Shown piece by piece: positions 36,666 to 45,192 of a stretch of DNA of 64,000 bases. The notes under the pieces are model-generated. The model was not told where the DNA came from, made no database searches, and saw only the letters and a list, made by a program, of their open reading frames with translations. Numbering within the stretch: position 1 is the first letter of the stretch; each line of letters starts with the position of its first letter. Where the stretch lies: NCBI GenBank assembly GCA_964640125.1, contig CAZXGG010000014.1, positions 1-64,000 of the forward strand, given 5' to 3'. A program made the position numbers and the translations under genes. The DNA comes from G020353115 sp964640125 (GTDB lineage: Bacteria > Bacteroidota > Bacteroidia > Bacteroidales > VadinHA17).

Positions 36666-37649
36666 ATGAACATGAAACCGTTTTTTATCCTGTTTATTTT
36701 GATATCCCTGGTTTTTCAAGGGTTATTTGCACAGCCTGTACCGGCTGAGGTTGAGAACATTCCTTACCTGATTACATTTGGGGGCGGGGGATTGCACGAA
36801 ACCTACTGGGGTGATGATGATTTCTGCCAGATCTTCTTCTTTGCCATACCGGAATCGTTTACCGATCCCATATACATCAGGGTATGGGATCCGGATGTTG
36901 GGGGTGAAGTGGATGAGATCAACGGGATGTGGGATACTCAGATTACTTACTCGGTGTTTGGCGGAAGGGGATGTTATTCTGAAGAAGATGCAAGGGAGAC
37001 CGAGCCAGTGGGGAATTATAAAAGTGGGAACCTGTTGGCAACAAAAACGTTTGGATTCGACATGCAATATGAACAGAATTGGTATACGTTTGGCCCGTTT
37101 AATCCGACTGAGGGAGAATATGATGAACAATATGGAAATATTTTCAAGGTTATTACGGAAGGGGTCGGAGGAGATGACGGGAATCTGTACCGTTTTTTTC
37201 TGAGCTCTTCCCGGAGCGAGAACCTGATAATTGAAGGGGCAAATGCATTTACTTATGAGTATACGTTCCGGATGTGGAATGACCCGGAGCAGACTTCACA
37301 TATTTATCCGTATATTGACGACAGGACCATCTCTGTGAGGCAGACCAACTTCGACTGGGATGACGATGGATTTATACGGGTTGTATCGGTAGCCAGGAAT
37401 GGCCAGTTAATGGAGGTTTCCGGGGAGGACCATTGGGTTGAGAATGAATTTGCCATTCGGGAAGAAGAACACAATTCCTCACTTGACTTTGAGTTTGTAA
37501 AAAAGAAATCCCCTTATGTGGTCAGAAACAACAACGTTGTCATATCTGTCCGAAACCAATATGGCGAACTCTTACCTTTCTTTACTATTCCGATCGGTGG
37601 AGTCCCAAAATATAAGTATAATATTGGGGTAAAGCCGAAAATTAAGTAA
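36666..37649 (+). CDS. Exported protein of unknown function
   Basis: I do not recognise a family. The 327-residue protein has a clear signal peptide (MNMKPFFILFILISLVFQGL, then FAQ). The mature part is acidic and rich in Trp, Tyr and Gly, with WGDDDFCQIFFFAIPES, IRVWDPDVGGEVDE and WYTFGPFNPTEGEYDE. The pattern suggests an all-beta domain. The frame opens at 36615, but the ATG at 36666 (or 36672) places the signal peptide at the start. It lies about 235 bp after the PD40-PKD gene and 21 bp before the propeller-phosphatase gene, with which it is probably cotranscribed. Confidence 0.6.
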   Translation: MNMKPFFILFILISLVFQGLFAQPVPAEVENIPYLITFGGGGLHETYWGDDDFCQIFFFAIPESFTDPIYIRVWDPDVGGEVDEINGMWDTQITYSVFGGRGCYSEEDARETEPVGNYKSGNLLATKTFGFDMQYEQNWYTFGPFNPTEGEYDEQYGNIFKVITEGVGGDDGNLYRFFLSSSRSENLIIEGANAFTYEYTFRMWNDPEQTSHIYPYIDDRTISVRQTNFDWDDDGFIRVVSVARNGQLMEVSGEDHWVENEFAIREEEHNSSLDFEFVKKKSPYVVRNNNVVISVRNQYGELLPFFTIPIGGVPKYKYNIGVKPKIK

Positions 37650-37670
37650 AGCAAGAAAAGCGAGAGACAT

Positions 37671-40600
37671 ATGAAGGATTCTCATAAATTCATTACTATA
37701 TCTGTTTTAGCTTTCCTGTTTTTTTTACATTCCAGTGAATCGAGATCACAATCTTTCTCATTTCGCACCTTCCAGGTGGAAGATGGCATGTGTGACCGGT
37801 TTGTCTATACGATAAACCAGGACCGCTATGGATACCTCTGGTTGGGTACGGGAGGAGGTCTCTGTCGCTATGATGGTTTTACTTTTCGGGCTGATCTCAT
37901 AACCGATTCAATACCGGATGGTTATGTAAGAACCAGTTACCGGGACAGGAATGGCATCTTATGGTTTGGGCACGATGACGGTTCTGTTAGTTACTTCGAC
38001 GGTACAAACCTCCATATCCTGAATATTGGAGCGTTAACCTATAGCCGGATCAATGATATCAAGGAAGATATGCAGGGGAACCTGGTATTTGCAACCCAGA
38101 ATAGTGGTTTGCTGGTTGTTGATCCGCAGGATACGTCCAGTGTCCGTATATTAGATACTGGACCGCTGCTTGTCTATTCCATTGAATTTACATCAGAAAA
38201 CACGTTTTTGGTTGGAACTCAGGACAGCGTCTGTATTTACTCGTACAGGAATGATGAAGGGGATCCGGTGTTTACCGGAACGATTGATTCGCTGCCGCAA
38301 ACCAGGTTTCAGAAACTTTTTCAGGGAAGCAATAAGACGCTTTATGCAGGGACTTCTGACAGGGGTGTATACCGCATTATACCTGGAAAGGAAGGTTACA
38401 GTGGTGTGCGGATCGAAAATTTGGGTGAAACGATCGGGTTAGAGCGAGACAATATCCAGAATATCATGGAAGATACTGATGGAAATATCTGGTTAAGCAC
38501 CTTCAGGAAAGGGGTGGTTAAGCTTGAGCGATCCGGGGATTCGGAATCGTTCAGCAGTCACCAGATGTATAACCGTGAAAATGGCCTGGGATATAATGAC
38601 ATCATCTGTGTGTTTCAGGACCTGGAGGGTAATATCTGGTTGGGGACCTATGGAAATGGCTTAGCCTTGTTGCTTAATGAGGCCTTTCTTTTTTATGATT
38701 TTGAGGATAAAGAGTCAGGATCCAATATAACCGCGTTGTTTGAAAATGAGGGACAGTTTTGGCTGGGTTCTGATAACGGAATCACCAGGACGGGCAAAGA
38801 TTTCGATGGGGAGTCACACTATTACCGATGGACAGGTAATTTACCGGGCAGCAGGATCTCATCTGTGTATCGCGACCCTGACGGAAGAATTTGGGTGGGG
38901 ACAAATGACCAGGGAGTTTACCTGTTGGATGAAGAATCGGGCAGATACACCTCCGTCTATGATTCAAGGAACTCACTGGAGAACACGATAAATTACATTA
39001 CTGGTCAGAATACAGAGATCTGGATTGCCACGTCCAACGGTGTGCTTGTTTATGATTATCAAACGGGGGAAACGCTGCAGTTTTCTACCCGTGATGGATT
39101 ACCTCATAACAAGATCAACCATATCTTTATCGATCATGTTGGAAGAGGTTGGATAGCCACCGTGAGTAACCGCCTGTATTACATTCAGGATGGTAAACTG
39201 AGCCTGGGAGAGGAGATCACCTATTATACCAAGAAAAACGAGTTTCAGGCTGTCGCCGTTTCTGAAAAAGGTGACATTTGGGCTGCAACGTATGGAAATG
39301 GATTGTATCATTTCACAGAAGATTCTACCTATAATTATACAACCCGGGATGGGTTGATCTCAGACTATTGTTACTGCCTCCTGTTGGAAAACAATAACAT
39401 CTGGGTTGGCCACCGCCTGGGATTCAGTCGTTTCATTATACCGGACACCATCATTACAGCATTTGGGAGGGAACTGGGAATTACCAGCGACTGCAATCCC
39501 AATGCAATTGTCCTTGACAGTGAGGGAGCCGTTGTATTAGGTACCAATAAAGGGATAGTTCAGTATGATCCCTCCAAGGACCGGGGTAGTCTTGAACCAC
39601 CAATCAACAATATCATCTCCTTTAGTTTCTCCGATAAAACGGTTGATTTCAGGAATGAAATCATCATGCCTTACGATAAGTACAAGCTCAAGATCGATTT
39701 CATCGGATTAAGCTACACGAATCCGGAACTGGTAAGTTATCAGTATAAACTGGTGAACTATGATGATGAATGGTCAGAGATTACCCGTATCCCGCAAGTC
39801 ATCTATGGGATTAACGACGGAGAATATACCTTTTTGCTGAGATCGTATAACCGCTACTGGCAGACCACGGAAGAACCACTGGCAATCCCATTTGTGATAC
39901 GTAAACCCTATTGGAAGACCTGGTGGTTCATCACCCTGGTCGCATTCATTCTGGTCGGATCCGTGATCGTGATCATTAAGGTCCGGGAGAGAAACCAGAA
40001 ACAACTACAGGCTTTCCTCGAAAAGAGTTTGGATGAAAGAACAAAGGAAGTGGTTGAACAGAAAGAGGAGATTGAACAGAAAAATCGCGAAATAACAGAT
40101 AGTATCAATTATGCTCAACGGATCCAGGCAAGTATTTTGCCTCCGGTTCATAAGTTGCGCGATGCTTTTCCCGGATTTTTCATTTTCTATCGGCCGCGGG
40201 ATATCGTAAGCGGTGATTTTTATTGGTTTGATAAGATTGGAAAAGACCGGTTTATTATTGTCTGTGCCGATTCGACCGGGCACGGCGTTCCCGGTGCATT
40301 TATGTCAATGATCGGCTCTACACTGATCAAGGATATTATTAGCAGGCAGGATATTATCAAACCATCGGATATCCTTAGGACACTCGATAATGAGATAACC
40401 GAAGCCCTGAACCAGAATATTGAAGCGGAACATTCGAATGACGGTATGGATATGATTGTTTGTGTAATTAACACAAGCAATAAAAAGGTACGTTTTGCCT
40501 CTGCTATGCGGCCCATTATCTACTTCCATGATGGGGAGCAAATTTATCTGAAAGGAAACCGGAGTTCCGTGGGTGGTGAGATTATTGATGATAAGAATTT

Positions 40601-40844
40601 TCAAGACCAGGAACTACAGATGGATGAAGGAGATATTGTCTACATGTTCTCCGACGGTTATCCGGATCAGTTTGGCGGACCGATGGGTAAGAAGTTTAAG
40701 ATGGCCCGAATGAAAAATCTCCTGGATGATATCTGGAAGAAGCCAATGGAAGAACAGTATGAGCATGTGAAGAACAACTTTGACCTTTGGAGAGGCAATT
40801 ATAAACAGGTAGATGATGTCCTTTTCATGGCCATTCAAATGTAG
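37671..40844 (+). CDS. Two-component-propeller sensor with SpoIIE-type PP2C phosphatase output
   Basis: This 1057-residue protein has a signal sequence (about residues 1-26) and fourteen or so propeller repeats of the Reg_prop type (for example YGYLWLGTGGGLCRYDG, GNIWLGTYGNGLALL, to about 640). A Y_Y_Y beta domain (about 650-735) and one transmembrane helix (about 748-768) follow. A coiled coil (about 775-820) leads to a cytoplasmic SpoIIE/PP2C phosphatase with SINYAQRIQASILPP, GDFYWFDKIGKDRFII, ADSTGHGVPGAFMSMIG and FSDGYPDQFGG. A periplasmic signal is thus coupled to a Ser/Thr phosphatase instead of a histidine kinase. Its target, probably an anti-sigma-factor antagonist, is not in the window. 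Cotranscribed with the gene 21 bp upstream. Confidence 0.88.
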   Translation: MKDSHKFITISVLAFLFFLHSSESRSQSFSFRTFQVEDGMCDRFVYTINQDRYGYLWLGTGGGLCRYDGFTFRADLITDSIPDGYVRTSYRDRNGILWFGHDDGSVSYFDGTNLHILNIGALTYSRINDIKEDMQGNLVFATQNSGLLVVDPQDTSSVRILDTGPLLVYSIEFTSENTFLVGTQDSVCIYSYRNDEGDPVFTGTIDSLPQTRFQKLFQGSNKTLYAGTSDRGVYRIIPGKEGYSGVRIENLGETIGLERDNIQNIMEDTDGNIWLSTFRKGVVKLERSGDSESFSSHQMYNRENGLGYNDIICVFQDLEGNIWLGTYGNGLALLLNEAFLFYDFEDKESGSNITALFENEGQFWLGSDNGITRTGKDFDGESHYYRWTGNLPGSRISSVYRDPDGRIWVGTNDQGVYLLDEESGRYTSVYDSRNSLENTINYITGQNTEIWIATSNGVLVYDYQTGETLQFSTRDGLPHNKINHIFIDHVGRGWIATVSNRLYYIQDGKLSLGEEITYYTKKNEFQAVAVSEKGDIWAATYGNGLYHFTEDSTYNYTTRDGLISDYCYCLLLENNNIWVGHRLGFSRFIIPDTIITAFGRELGITSDCNPNAIVLDSEGAVVLGTNKGIVQYDPSKDRGSLEPPINNIISFSFSDKTVDFRNEIIMPYDKYKLKIDFIGLSYTNPELVSYQYKLVNYDDEWSEITRIPQVIYGINDGEYTFLLRSYNRYWQTTEEPLAIPFVIRKPYWKTWWFITLVAFILVGSVIVIIKVRERNQKQLQAFLEKSLDERTKEVVEQKEEIEQKNREITDSINYAQRIQASILPPVHKLRDAFPGFFIFYRPRDIVSGDFYWFDKIGKDRFIIVCADSTGHGVPGAFMSMIGSTLIKDIISRQDIIKPSDILRTLDNEITEALNQNIEAEHSNDGMDMIVCVINTSNKKVRFASAMRPIIYFHDGEQIYLKGNRSSVGGEIIDDKNFQDQELQMDEGDIVYMFSDGYPDQFGGPMGKKFKMARMKNLLDDIWKKPMEEQYEHVKNNFDLWRGNYKQVDDVLFMAIQM

Positions 40845-40858
40845 TTTTTTACCCGGAT

Positions 40859-41467
40859 TCACCGGGATGTCCTGATCTCATCCATTTCAACAATCTTATT
40901 GAATATTGCATATACTGTCAGCCCGGAAACCGTTTTAATTCCGATTTTCCGGGTGATGTTTTTCCGGTGGGTAACAACGGTATGGGTACTGATGAATAAT
41001 TTTTCGCCAATCTCTTTATTGGTATATCCAAGTGCGATGTGTCTCAGAATAATCTTCTCCCGCTTGCTTAGTCCGGAGGAGCTTTCATAATCCGGTTGAC
41101 TTTGAACAAACCGTGTAAAGAGACCATCCATCTTTTTTACCAGCTGGCTTTTCCCCTGATCCAGTGTAATGCGTTCAGTAAAATGTTTCAATTGGCTGCT
41201 ATCGGATGATTCTGAAGGTAGGATAGCCACCATTACCCTGGATTTTTTCAGGTTCTGTTCCTGGATTTTCTTGATTCCCTCTGATGTAAGAATGGATGGA
41301 TTGATGAAACAGATCGTATAGGATCCCTGTTCAAGCCGTTCCAGGAGTGATTCTTCATTAGCTGACTCAACTATCTTTCCAATACTGGGAAATTCCAGTA
41401 ACAGGGATAGGAGACCTTTTCTGATCAGGTATGATTCTTCAGCGATTATGACAGATAGTTTTGGCAT
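40859..41467 (-). CDS. LuxR/NarL-type response regulator with degenerate receiver
   Basis: This 202-residue protein has a receiver-like domain (about residues 3-115) and a LuxR helix-turn-helix (about 133-192, LSKREKIILRHIALGYTNKEIGEKL split by a turn, then STHTVVTHRKNI). The receiver's usual phospho-acceptor aspartate is replaced by Asn56 in TICFINPSIL, while acidic residues remain at 10-11. It is therefore probably not controlled by ordinary phosphorylation. The hemerythrin gene lies 31 bp upstream on the same strand, so redox or NO signalling is a reasonable guess. It is convergent with the propeller-phosphatase gene. Confidence 0.82.
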   Translation of the reverse strand: MPKLSVIIAEESYLIRKGLLSLLLEFPSIGKIVESANEESLLERLEQGSYTICFINPSILTSEGIKKIQEQNLKKSRVMVAILPSESSDSSQLKHFTERITLDQGKSQLVKKMDGLFTRFVQSQPDYESSSGLSKREKIILRHIALGYTNKEIGEKLFISTHTVVTHRKNITRKIGIKTVSGLTVYAIFNKIVEMDEIRTSR

Positions 41468-41498
41468 GGTTAAACCGGGTGGACCAGTGGAACTGATT

Positions 41499-42224
41499 TC
41501 ATTGGGCGATTATTTTTTTTTCAAGTTCAACCACTTTTGGGACCAGCACTTTCTCTTCAATACGGCTATGATCGTTTATGTCCTGTTCAAGATTGAACAA
41601 CTCAGTAAGCACTGTATTGCACAGGGCTTTATTTTTTGGAAAAGGAAGATATTTAATGATGATATTTTTCAGATCAAATAACTTCTCTTCAATGTTATCG
41701 TGCTCATTCATGTAATCCTGCATGGAGTATTTTCTCAACTCAACAATCAGGTCCTTTCGATTTTCAGGATGCTCATATGCTTCCTCGATTTTCAGTGCAT
41801 AAGGGAATACGACTTCATCCTCCCGTTTGGTATGCGCCACCAATTCGTTCTTATATTCGGTGAAGAATTGTATCACAACGTCTATATTTTCAGCATCTGA
41901 ATAACACTCCTTTACCATTTTATCGATCAGGATTTCCAGTTCGGGAACTTTTTCTTCAAGGTAATAGCGATGGGTCTTCAAAAGGTATTCAACGATTAAT
42001 TTGATGCTAAAAGTTTGCAGGTTTTTGTCGGGGAAATACTCTTTGTCATGAAATGCATTAACGATCTCGAGGAAAAAGCGAGTATCTATTTGATGCTCTT
42101 TGCATACCTGATCTACCGTTTTATTCCCGAAACCCAATTGAATACCAAAGCGGTTGATAACTGAAATGAGCAGATAATTCATATGGATCAGATCTGCCAT
42201 TTTGTTCTCTTGTGTTATGATCAT
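41499..42224 (-). CDS. Hemerythrin domain protein with degenerate ScdA-type N-terminus
   Basis: This 241-residue protein has a C-terminal four-helix hemerythrin domain (about residues 70-235). Candidate iron ligands are the histidines in KTHRYYLEE, VAHTKREDEVVFP, MNEHDNIEEKL and NDHSRIEEKVLVP. The N-terminal 60 residues resemble the ScdA/YtfE (RIC) domain, but the CC motif is lost: the segment reads FGIQLGFGNKT where relatives have two cysteines. RIC proteins repair iron-sulphur clusters and respond to nitric oxide; this one may be a sensor or oxygen/NO-binding protein. A second ATG at 42200 is possible. It is upstream of, and probably cotranscribed with, the degenerate-receiver LuxR regulator. 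Confidence 0.82.
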   Translation of the reverse strand: MIITQENKMADLIHMNYLLISVINRFGIQLGFGNKTVDQVCKEHQIDTRFFLEIVNAFHDKEYFPDKNLQTFSIKLIVEYLLKTHRYYLEEKVPELEILIDKMVKECYSDAENIDVVIQFFTEYKNELVAHTKREDEVVFPYALKIEEAYEHPENRKDLIVELRKYSMQDYMNEHDNIEEKLFDLKNIIIKYLPFPKNKALCNTVLTELFNLEQDINDHSRIEEKVLVPKVVELEKKIIAQ

Positions 42225-42240
42225 AAAGACTTTATTTACA

Positions 42241-42257
42241 GTTGACGATTAGTAAAC
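42241..42257. promoter_or_regulatory. Dyad upstream of the hemerythrin-LuxR operon
   Basis: GTTGAC and GTAAAC, separated by 5 bp (42241-42257), form an imperfect palindrome 17 bp upstream of the hemerythrin start. It could be an operator, perhaps for the LuxR-type regulator or an FNR/DNR-like protein. The evidence is only symmetry and position. Confidence 0.25.
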
Positions 42258-42306
42258 AGAGAGATTTGGTTGTGTATAATGAAGGGAAACGGAGATCAAG
42301 ACTTGA

Positions 42307-42816
42307 CTAATCAGTAAATGCTATTTCCGTCGTTGTTTCAACATTGCTTTCGTGCATTGCACGGTCGACCATATAAAATTCATACTTGATCGTATCGTAA
42401 AGCATTAAAAGATAATAATAGAATTCAACCTTAACTTCTCCTTTCAGTGTTTTATTCTGACCAATATTTTCGATATATGGTATTCTGTAATTCAACGGCG
42501 TTTCAAGGTCTTCTTCATCGACTTTTTGAAACTGACCCTCAATTTTTTCATAGAGCGTAAAGAAAAGGTTATAATTGGTGGTATCTGAAGAGATTGAATC
42601 GGGTTGTTCAAGCCCGATATCCCCATCCCCATCCTCAAATTTAAAAATCAACTCCCCTATTTTCCCCGGATTACCTAATATATCAATTGTATCCCTGAGT
42701 TCAAAACTCTTAAACTCAATATAGGGAATTTCGGATATGGATTCCACTTTCTGGCACGAAAGAGAGAAAGCCATGATTACTCCTGTTACAATCAATATTG
42801 CTACAACTTTTTTCAT
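42307..42816 (-). CDS. Lipoprotein of unknown function
   Basis: This 169-residue protein has a lipoprotein signal peptide with a lipobox at SLSC (cysteine 21). The mature part contains FKFEDGDGDIGLEQPDS, an acidic loop seen in many small Bacteroidota lipoproteins and possibly calcium binding, followed by beta-strand-rich sequence. Function unknown; the location should be the outer or inner membrane facing the periplasm. A -7 promoter element right before the ATG suggests a leaderless transcript. It is separated from der by 115 bp and from the hemerythrin operon by 82 bp, all on the minus strand. Confidence 0.7.
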   Translation of the reverse strand: MKKVVAILIVTGVIMAFSLSCQKVESISEIPYIEFKSFELRDTIDILGNPGKIGELIFKFEDGDGDIGLEQPDSISSDTTNYNLFFTLYEKIEGQFQKVDEEDLETPLNYRIPYIENIGQNKTLKGEVKVEFYYYLLMLYDTIKYEFYMVDRAMHESNVETTTEIAFTD

Positions 42817-42821
42817 TACTG

Positions 42822-42854
42822 CAAAAGTAGTAAAAAAGGCGGAGGCTGAATAAA
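42822..42854 (-). promoter_or_regulatory. Promoter of the lipoprotein gene, possibly leaderless
   Basis: On the minus strand TTTA (42854-42851) and, 21 bp later, TACTTTTG (42829-42822) match the -33/-7 pattern. Transcription would begin at about 42816, the A of the ATG. Confidence 0.5.
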
Positions 42855-42931
42855 GTTAATTGTAAAATGTTAATGGTTAATCGGAGTGTATTCGTTCATC
42901 ATTCATGCATTCGCGGATCATAATGAATTTT

Positions 42932-44236
42932 CTATTTTTTCCGGAAGAAGATCTGAATGGGCACTCCGGTGAAATCATAGCTTTCACGCAACCGGTTTTC
43001 CAGGAACCTGCGGTAGGGTTCTTTTATATATTGCGGAAGATTACAGAAAAAGGCGAAAGATGGAGCATGGGTTGGCAGTTGGGTAACGTATTTGATCTTG
43101 ATATACTTTCCTTTAACGGCTGGTGGCGGATTATTTTCAATGGCTTCAAGCATGATCCTGTTCAGCTGTGCTGTCGGGATTTTTCTTCGTCGGTTTTCAA
43201 ACACACGTACAGCAACTTCCAGCACTTTATGAATTCTCTGTTTTGTAATGGCTGAGGTAAAAATTATCGGGACATCACGGAATGGAGCAATTCTTTCCTT
43301 TATCCGTTGTTGAAAGGTCAGGATGGTGTCATTGGTTTTTTCAATCAGATCCCATTTGTTCACAAGGATTACAATGCCTTTCCGGTTTCTTTTTACCAGT
43401 GAAAAGATAGTCACATCCTGTGCTTCCATTCCGCGTGTAGCGTCGATAAGTAAAAGGCAAACATCGGCACTTTCAATGGCTCTGACAGCCCGCATGACAG
43501 AGTAGAACTCGATATCCTGTGCAATTTTCCCTTTTTTGCGCAGTCCGGCAGTATCGACAATATAAAAATCGTGGTTGTATTTTTGGTAGCGGGTATAGAT
43601 GGAATCCCGTGTTGTGCCTGAAATGGGAGTGACTATATTTCTCTCTGTTCCAAGGAGTGCATTTGCCAGGGAAGATTTCCCAACATTTGGGCGGCCAATG
43701 ATCGTGAATTTTGGGAGATCATCGAGGGCAGGGGAGGAGGGTTTTTTAAAGTTTTTTACCAGATCATCCAGGATCTCACCCGTTCCGCTGCCATTGATGG
43801 AGGAGACGGGATACAGGTCACCCATTCCCAGGCGATAGAAATCATTTGCTTCATAGCGTCTCTCTACCGTATCCACCTTGTTGACCAGAAGGTAGATGGT
43901 TTTTTGTGTTTTCCGCAGCATACGTGCAATTCCTTCATCCAGGTCGGTTATCCCGGTCGTAACATCCACCATAAAAAGGATAGCATCTGATTCTTCAATG
44001 GCCAGCATGACCTGTTTTCGTATCTCATCTTCAAAAACATCATCCGAGCGGACTACATAGCCACCGGTATCGATCACTGAGAATTCCACTCCATTCCATT
44101 CTGATTTGCCATAATGGCGGTCACGTGTGACACCCTCCTGCTGATCGACAATAGCTTTCTTACTTTCAGTCAGGCGATTGAAAAGTGTTGATTTACCCAC
44201 ATTTGGCCTGCCAACGATCGCTACGATATTGCTCAT
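42932..44236 (-). CDS. der: Ribosome biogenesis GTPase Der
   Basis: This 434-residue protein has the two consecutive GTPase domains unique to Der/EngA. The first has GRPNVGKSTLFNRL (P-loop) with DTGGY and NKVD. The second has GRPNVGKSSLANALLG (about residue 180) with DTAGLRKKGK and NKWD. A C-terminal KH-like domain (about 350-434) completes it. Der acts in late 50S ribosomal subunit assembly. It lies 70 bp downstream of era on the same strand, so the two GTPases probably share a transcript. Confidence 0.96.
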   Translation of the reverse strand: MSNIVAIVGRPNVGKSTLFNRLTESKKAIVDQQEGVTRDRHYGKSEWNGVEFSVIDTGGYVVRSDDVFEDEIRKQVMLAIEESDAILFMVDVTTGITDLDEGIARMLRKTQKTIYLLVNKVDTVERRYEANDFYRLGMGDLYPVSSINGSGTGEILDDLVKNFKKPSSPALDDLPKFTIIGRPNVGKSSLANALLGTERNIVTPISGTTRDSIYTRYQKYNHDFYIVDTAGLRKKGKIAQDIEFYSVMRAVRAIESADVCLLLIDATRGMEAQDVTIFSLVKRNRKGIVILVNKWDLIEKTNDTILTFQQRIKERIAPFRDVPIIFTSAITKQRIHKVLEVAVRVFENRRRKIPTAQLNRIMLEAIENNPPPAVKGKYIKIKYVTQLPTHAPSFAFFCNLPQYIKEPYRRFLENRLRESYDFTGVPIQIFFRKK

Positions 44237-44306
44237 TTTTCAGGTTGTTATCCGGGCCCTCCGGGAGATCTGCCGGGTTCTGTTCAATGCAATCATGCAA
44301 AAGGTT

Positions 44307-45182
44307 TTAATAGCCAAGCTTTTTCAGTTTTCGTTCTTTATCTCTCCACTCTTGGTTAACTTTCACGTACAGCTCCAGGTATACCTTTTTCCCGAAAAAC
44401 GCCTCCATATCTTCCCGTGCAAGCTGTCCGATAGTTTTCAGCGATCCCCCCCTGTGCCCGATAATGATTCCTTTCTGACTTTCCCGCAGTACAAAGATAA
44501 TAGCCCGGATACGAATAATCTCTTTTTCTTCCTTAAAAGATTCCACCTCAATGGCCACCGAGTAAGGTATTTCCTTTTGATACCGGTTGAAAATTTTTTC
44601 CCGGATGATCTCCGCAACAAAAAACCGTTCCGTTTTGTCGGTTAACTGGTCCTTTGGAAAATAAGCAGGTCCTTCAGGAAGAAGTTCAACGATCCGCTGT
44701 AGCAATTTTTCAAGGTTGAAGTTATTGATGGCTGAGGCCGGGATAATTTCTGCTTTTGGAAAGAGGTTTTGCCATTTTTGGATTAACGTTTCGACCTGCT
44801 CCTGGTTAGCCTTATCGATTTTGTTGATCACCGTAAGAACCGGGATTTCCAGTTTTGCAATTTTCTGCAGAAACCCGGGATTCTTATCAATCTTCTCCAC
44901 CACATCGGTTATGTAAACCAGGATATCCGCATCCACCAGGGCTGTATTGATCGACTTCAACATCGATTCATGCAGTTTATAACCGGGTGTGATGATACCC
45001 GGTGTATCCGAATACACAATTTGAAATCCCTCCCCATTCACAATACCCATGATACGGTGACGGGTGGTTTGAGCTTTTGAGGTGATGATGGACAGCTTTT
45101 CACCTACCAGAGCATTCATGATGGTTGATTTACCGACGTTGGGATTCCCAATGATATTTACAAACCCTGATCTGTGCTTCAT
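44307..45182 (-). CDS. era: GTPase Era
   Basis: This 291-residue protein has one GTPase domain: GNPNVGKSTIMNALVG (P-loop), the Era switch motif KAQTTRHRIMGI, DTPGI and NKID. A C-terminal KH domain has GIIIGHRGGSLKTIGQLAR (about 235-255). Era binds the 3' end of 16S rRNA and helps 30S maturation. It lies 10 bp after the DUF5686 gene and 70 bp before der. Confidence 0.96.
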   Translation of the reverse strand: MKHRSGFVNIIGNPNVGKSTIMNALVGEKLSIITSKAQTTRHRIMGIVNGEGFQIVYSDTPGIITPGYKLHESMLKSINTALVDADILVYITDVVEKIDKNPGFLQKIAKLEIPVLTVINKIDKANQEQVETLIQKWQNLFPKAEIIPASAINNFNLEKLLQRIVELLPEGPAYFPKDQLTDKTERFFVAEIIREKIFNRYQKEIPYSVAIEVESFKEEKEIIRIRAIIFVLRESQKGIIIGHRGGSLKTIGQLAREDMEAFFGKKVYLELYVKVNQEWRDKERKLKKLGY

Positions 45183-45192
45183 TAATCGTTTG

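Noticed and set aside
40852..40866. CCCGG / CCGGG hairpin between the convergent propeller and LuxR genes
   Set aside because: The stem is only 5 bp, overlaps the LuxR-gene stop, and no T-run follows on either strand in the correct position.
42302..42319. TTGAC...AGTAAA sequence resembling the dyad at 42241
   Set aside because: It overlaps the end of the lipoprotein gene and the spacing differs by one base, so it is likely chance.
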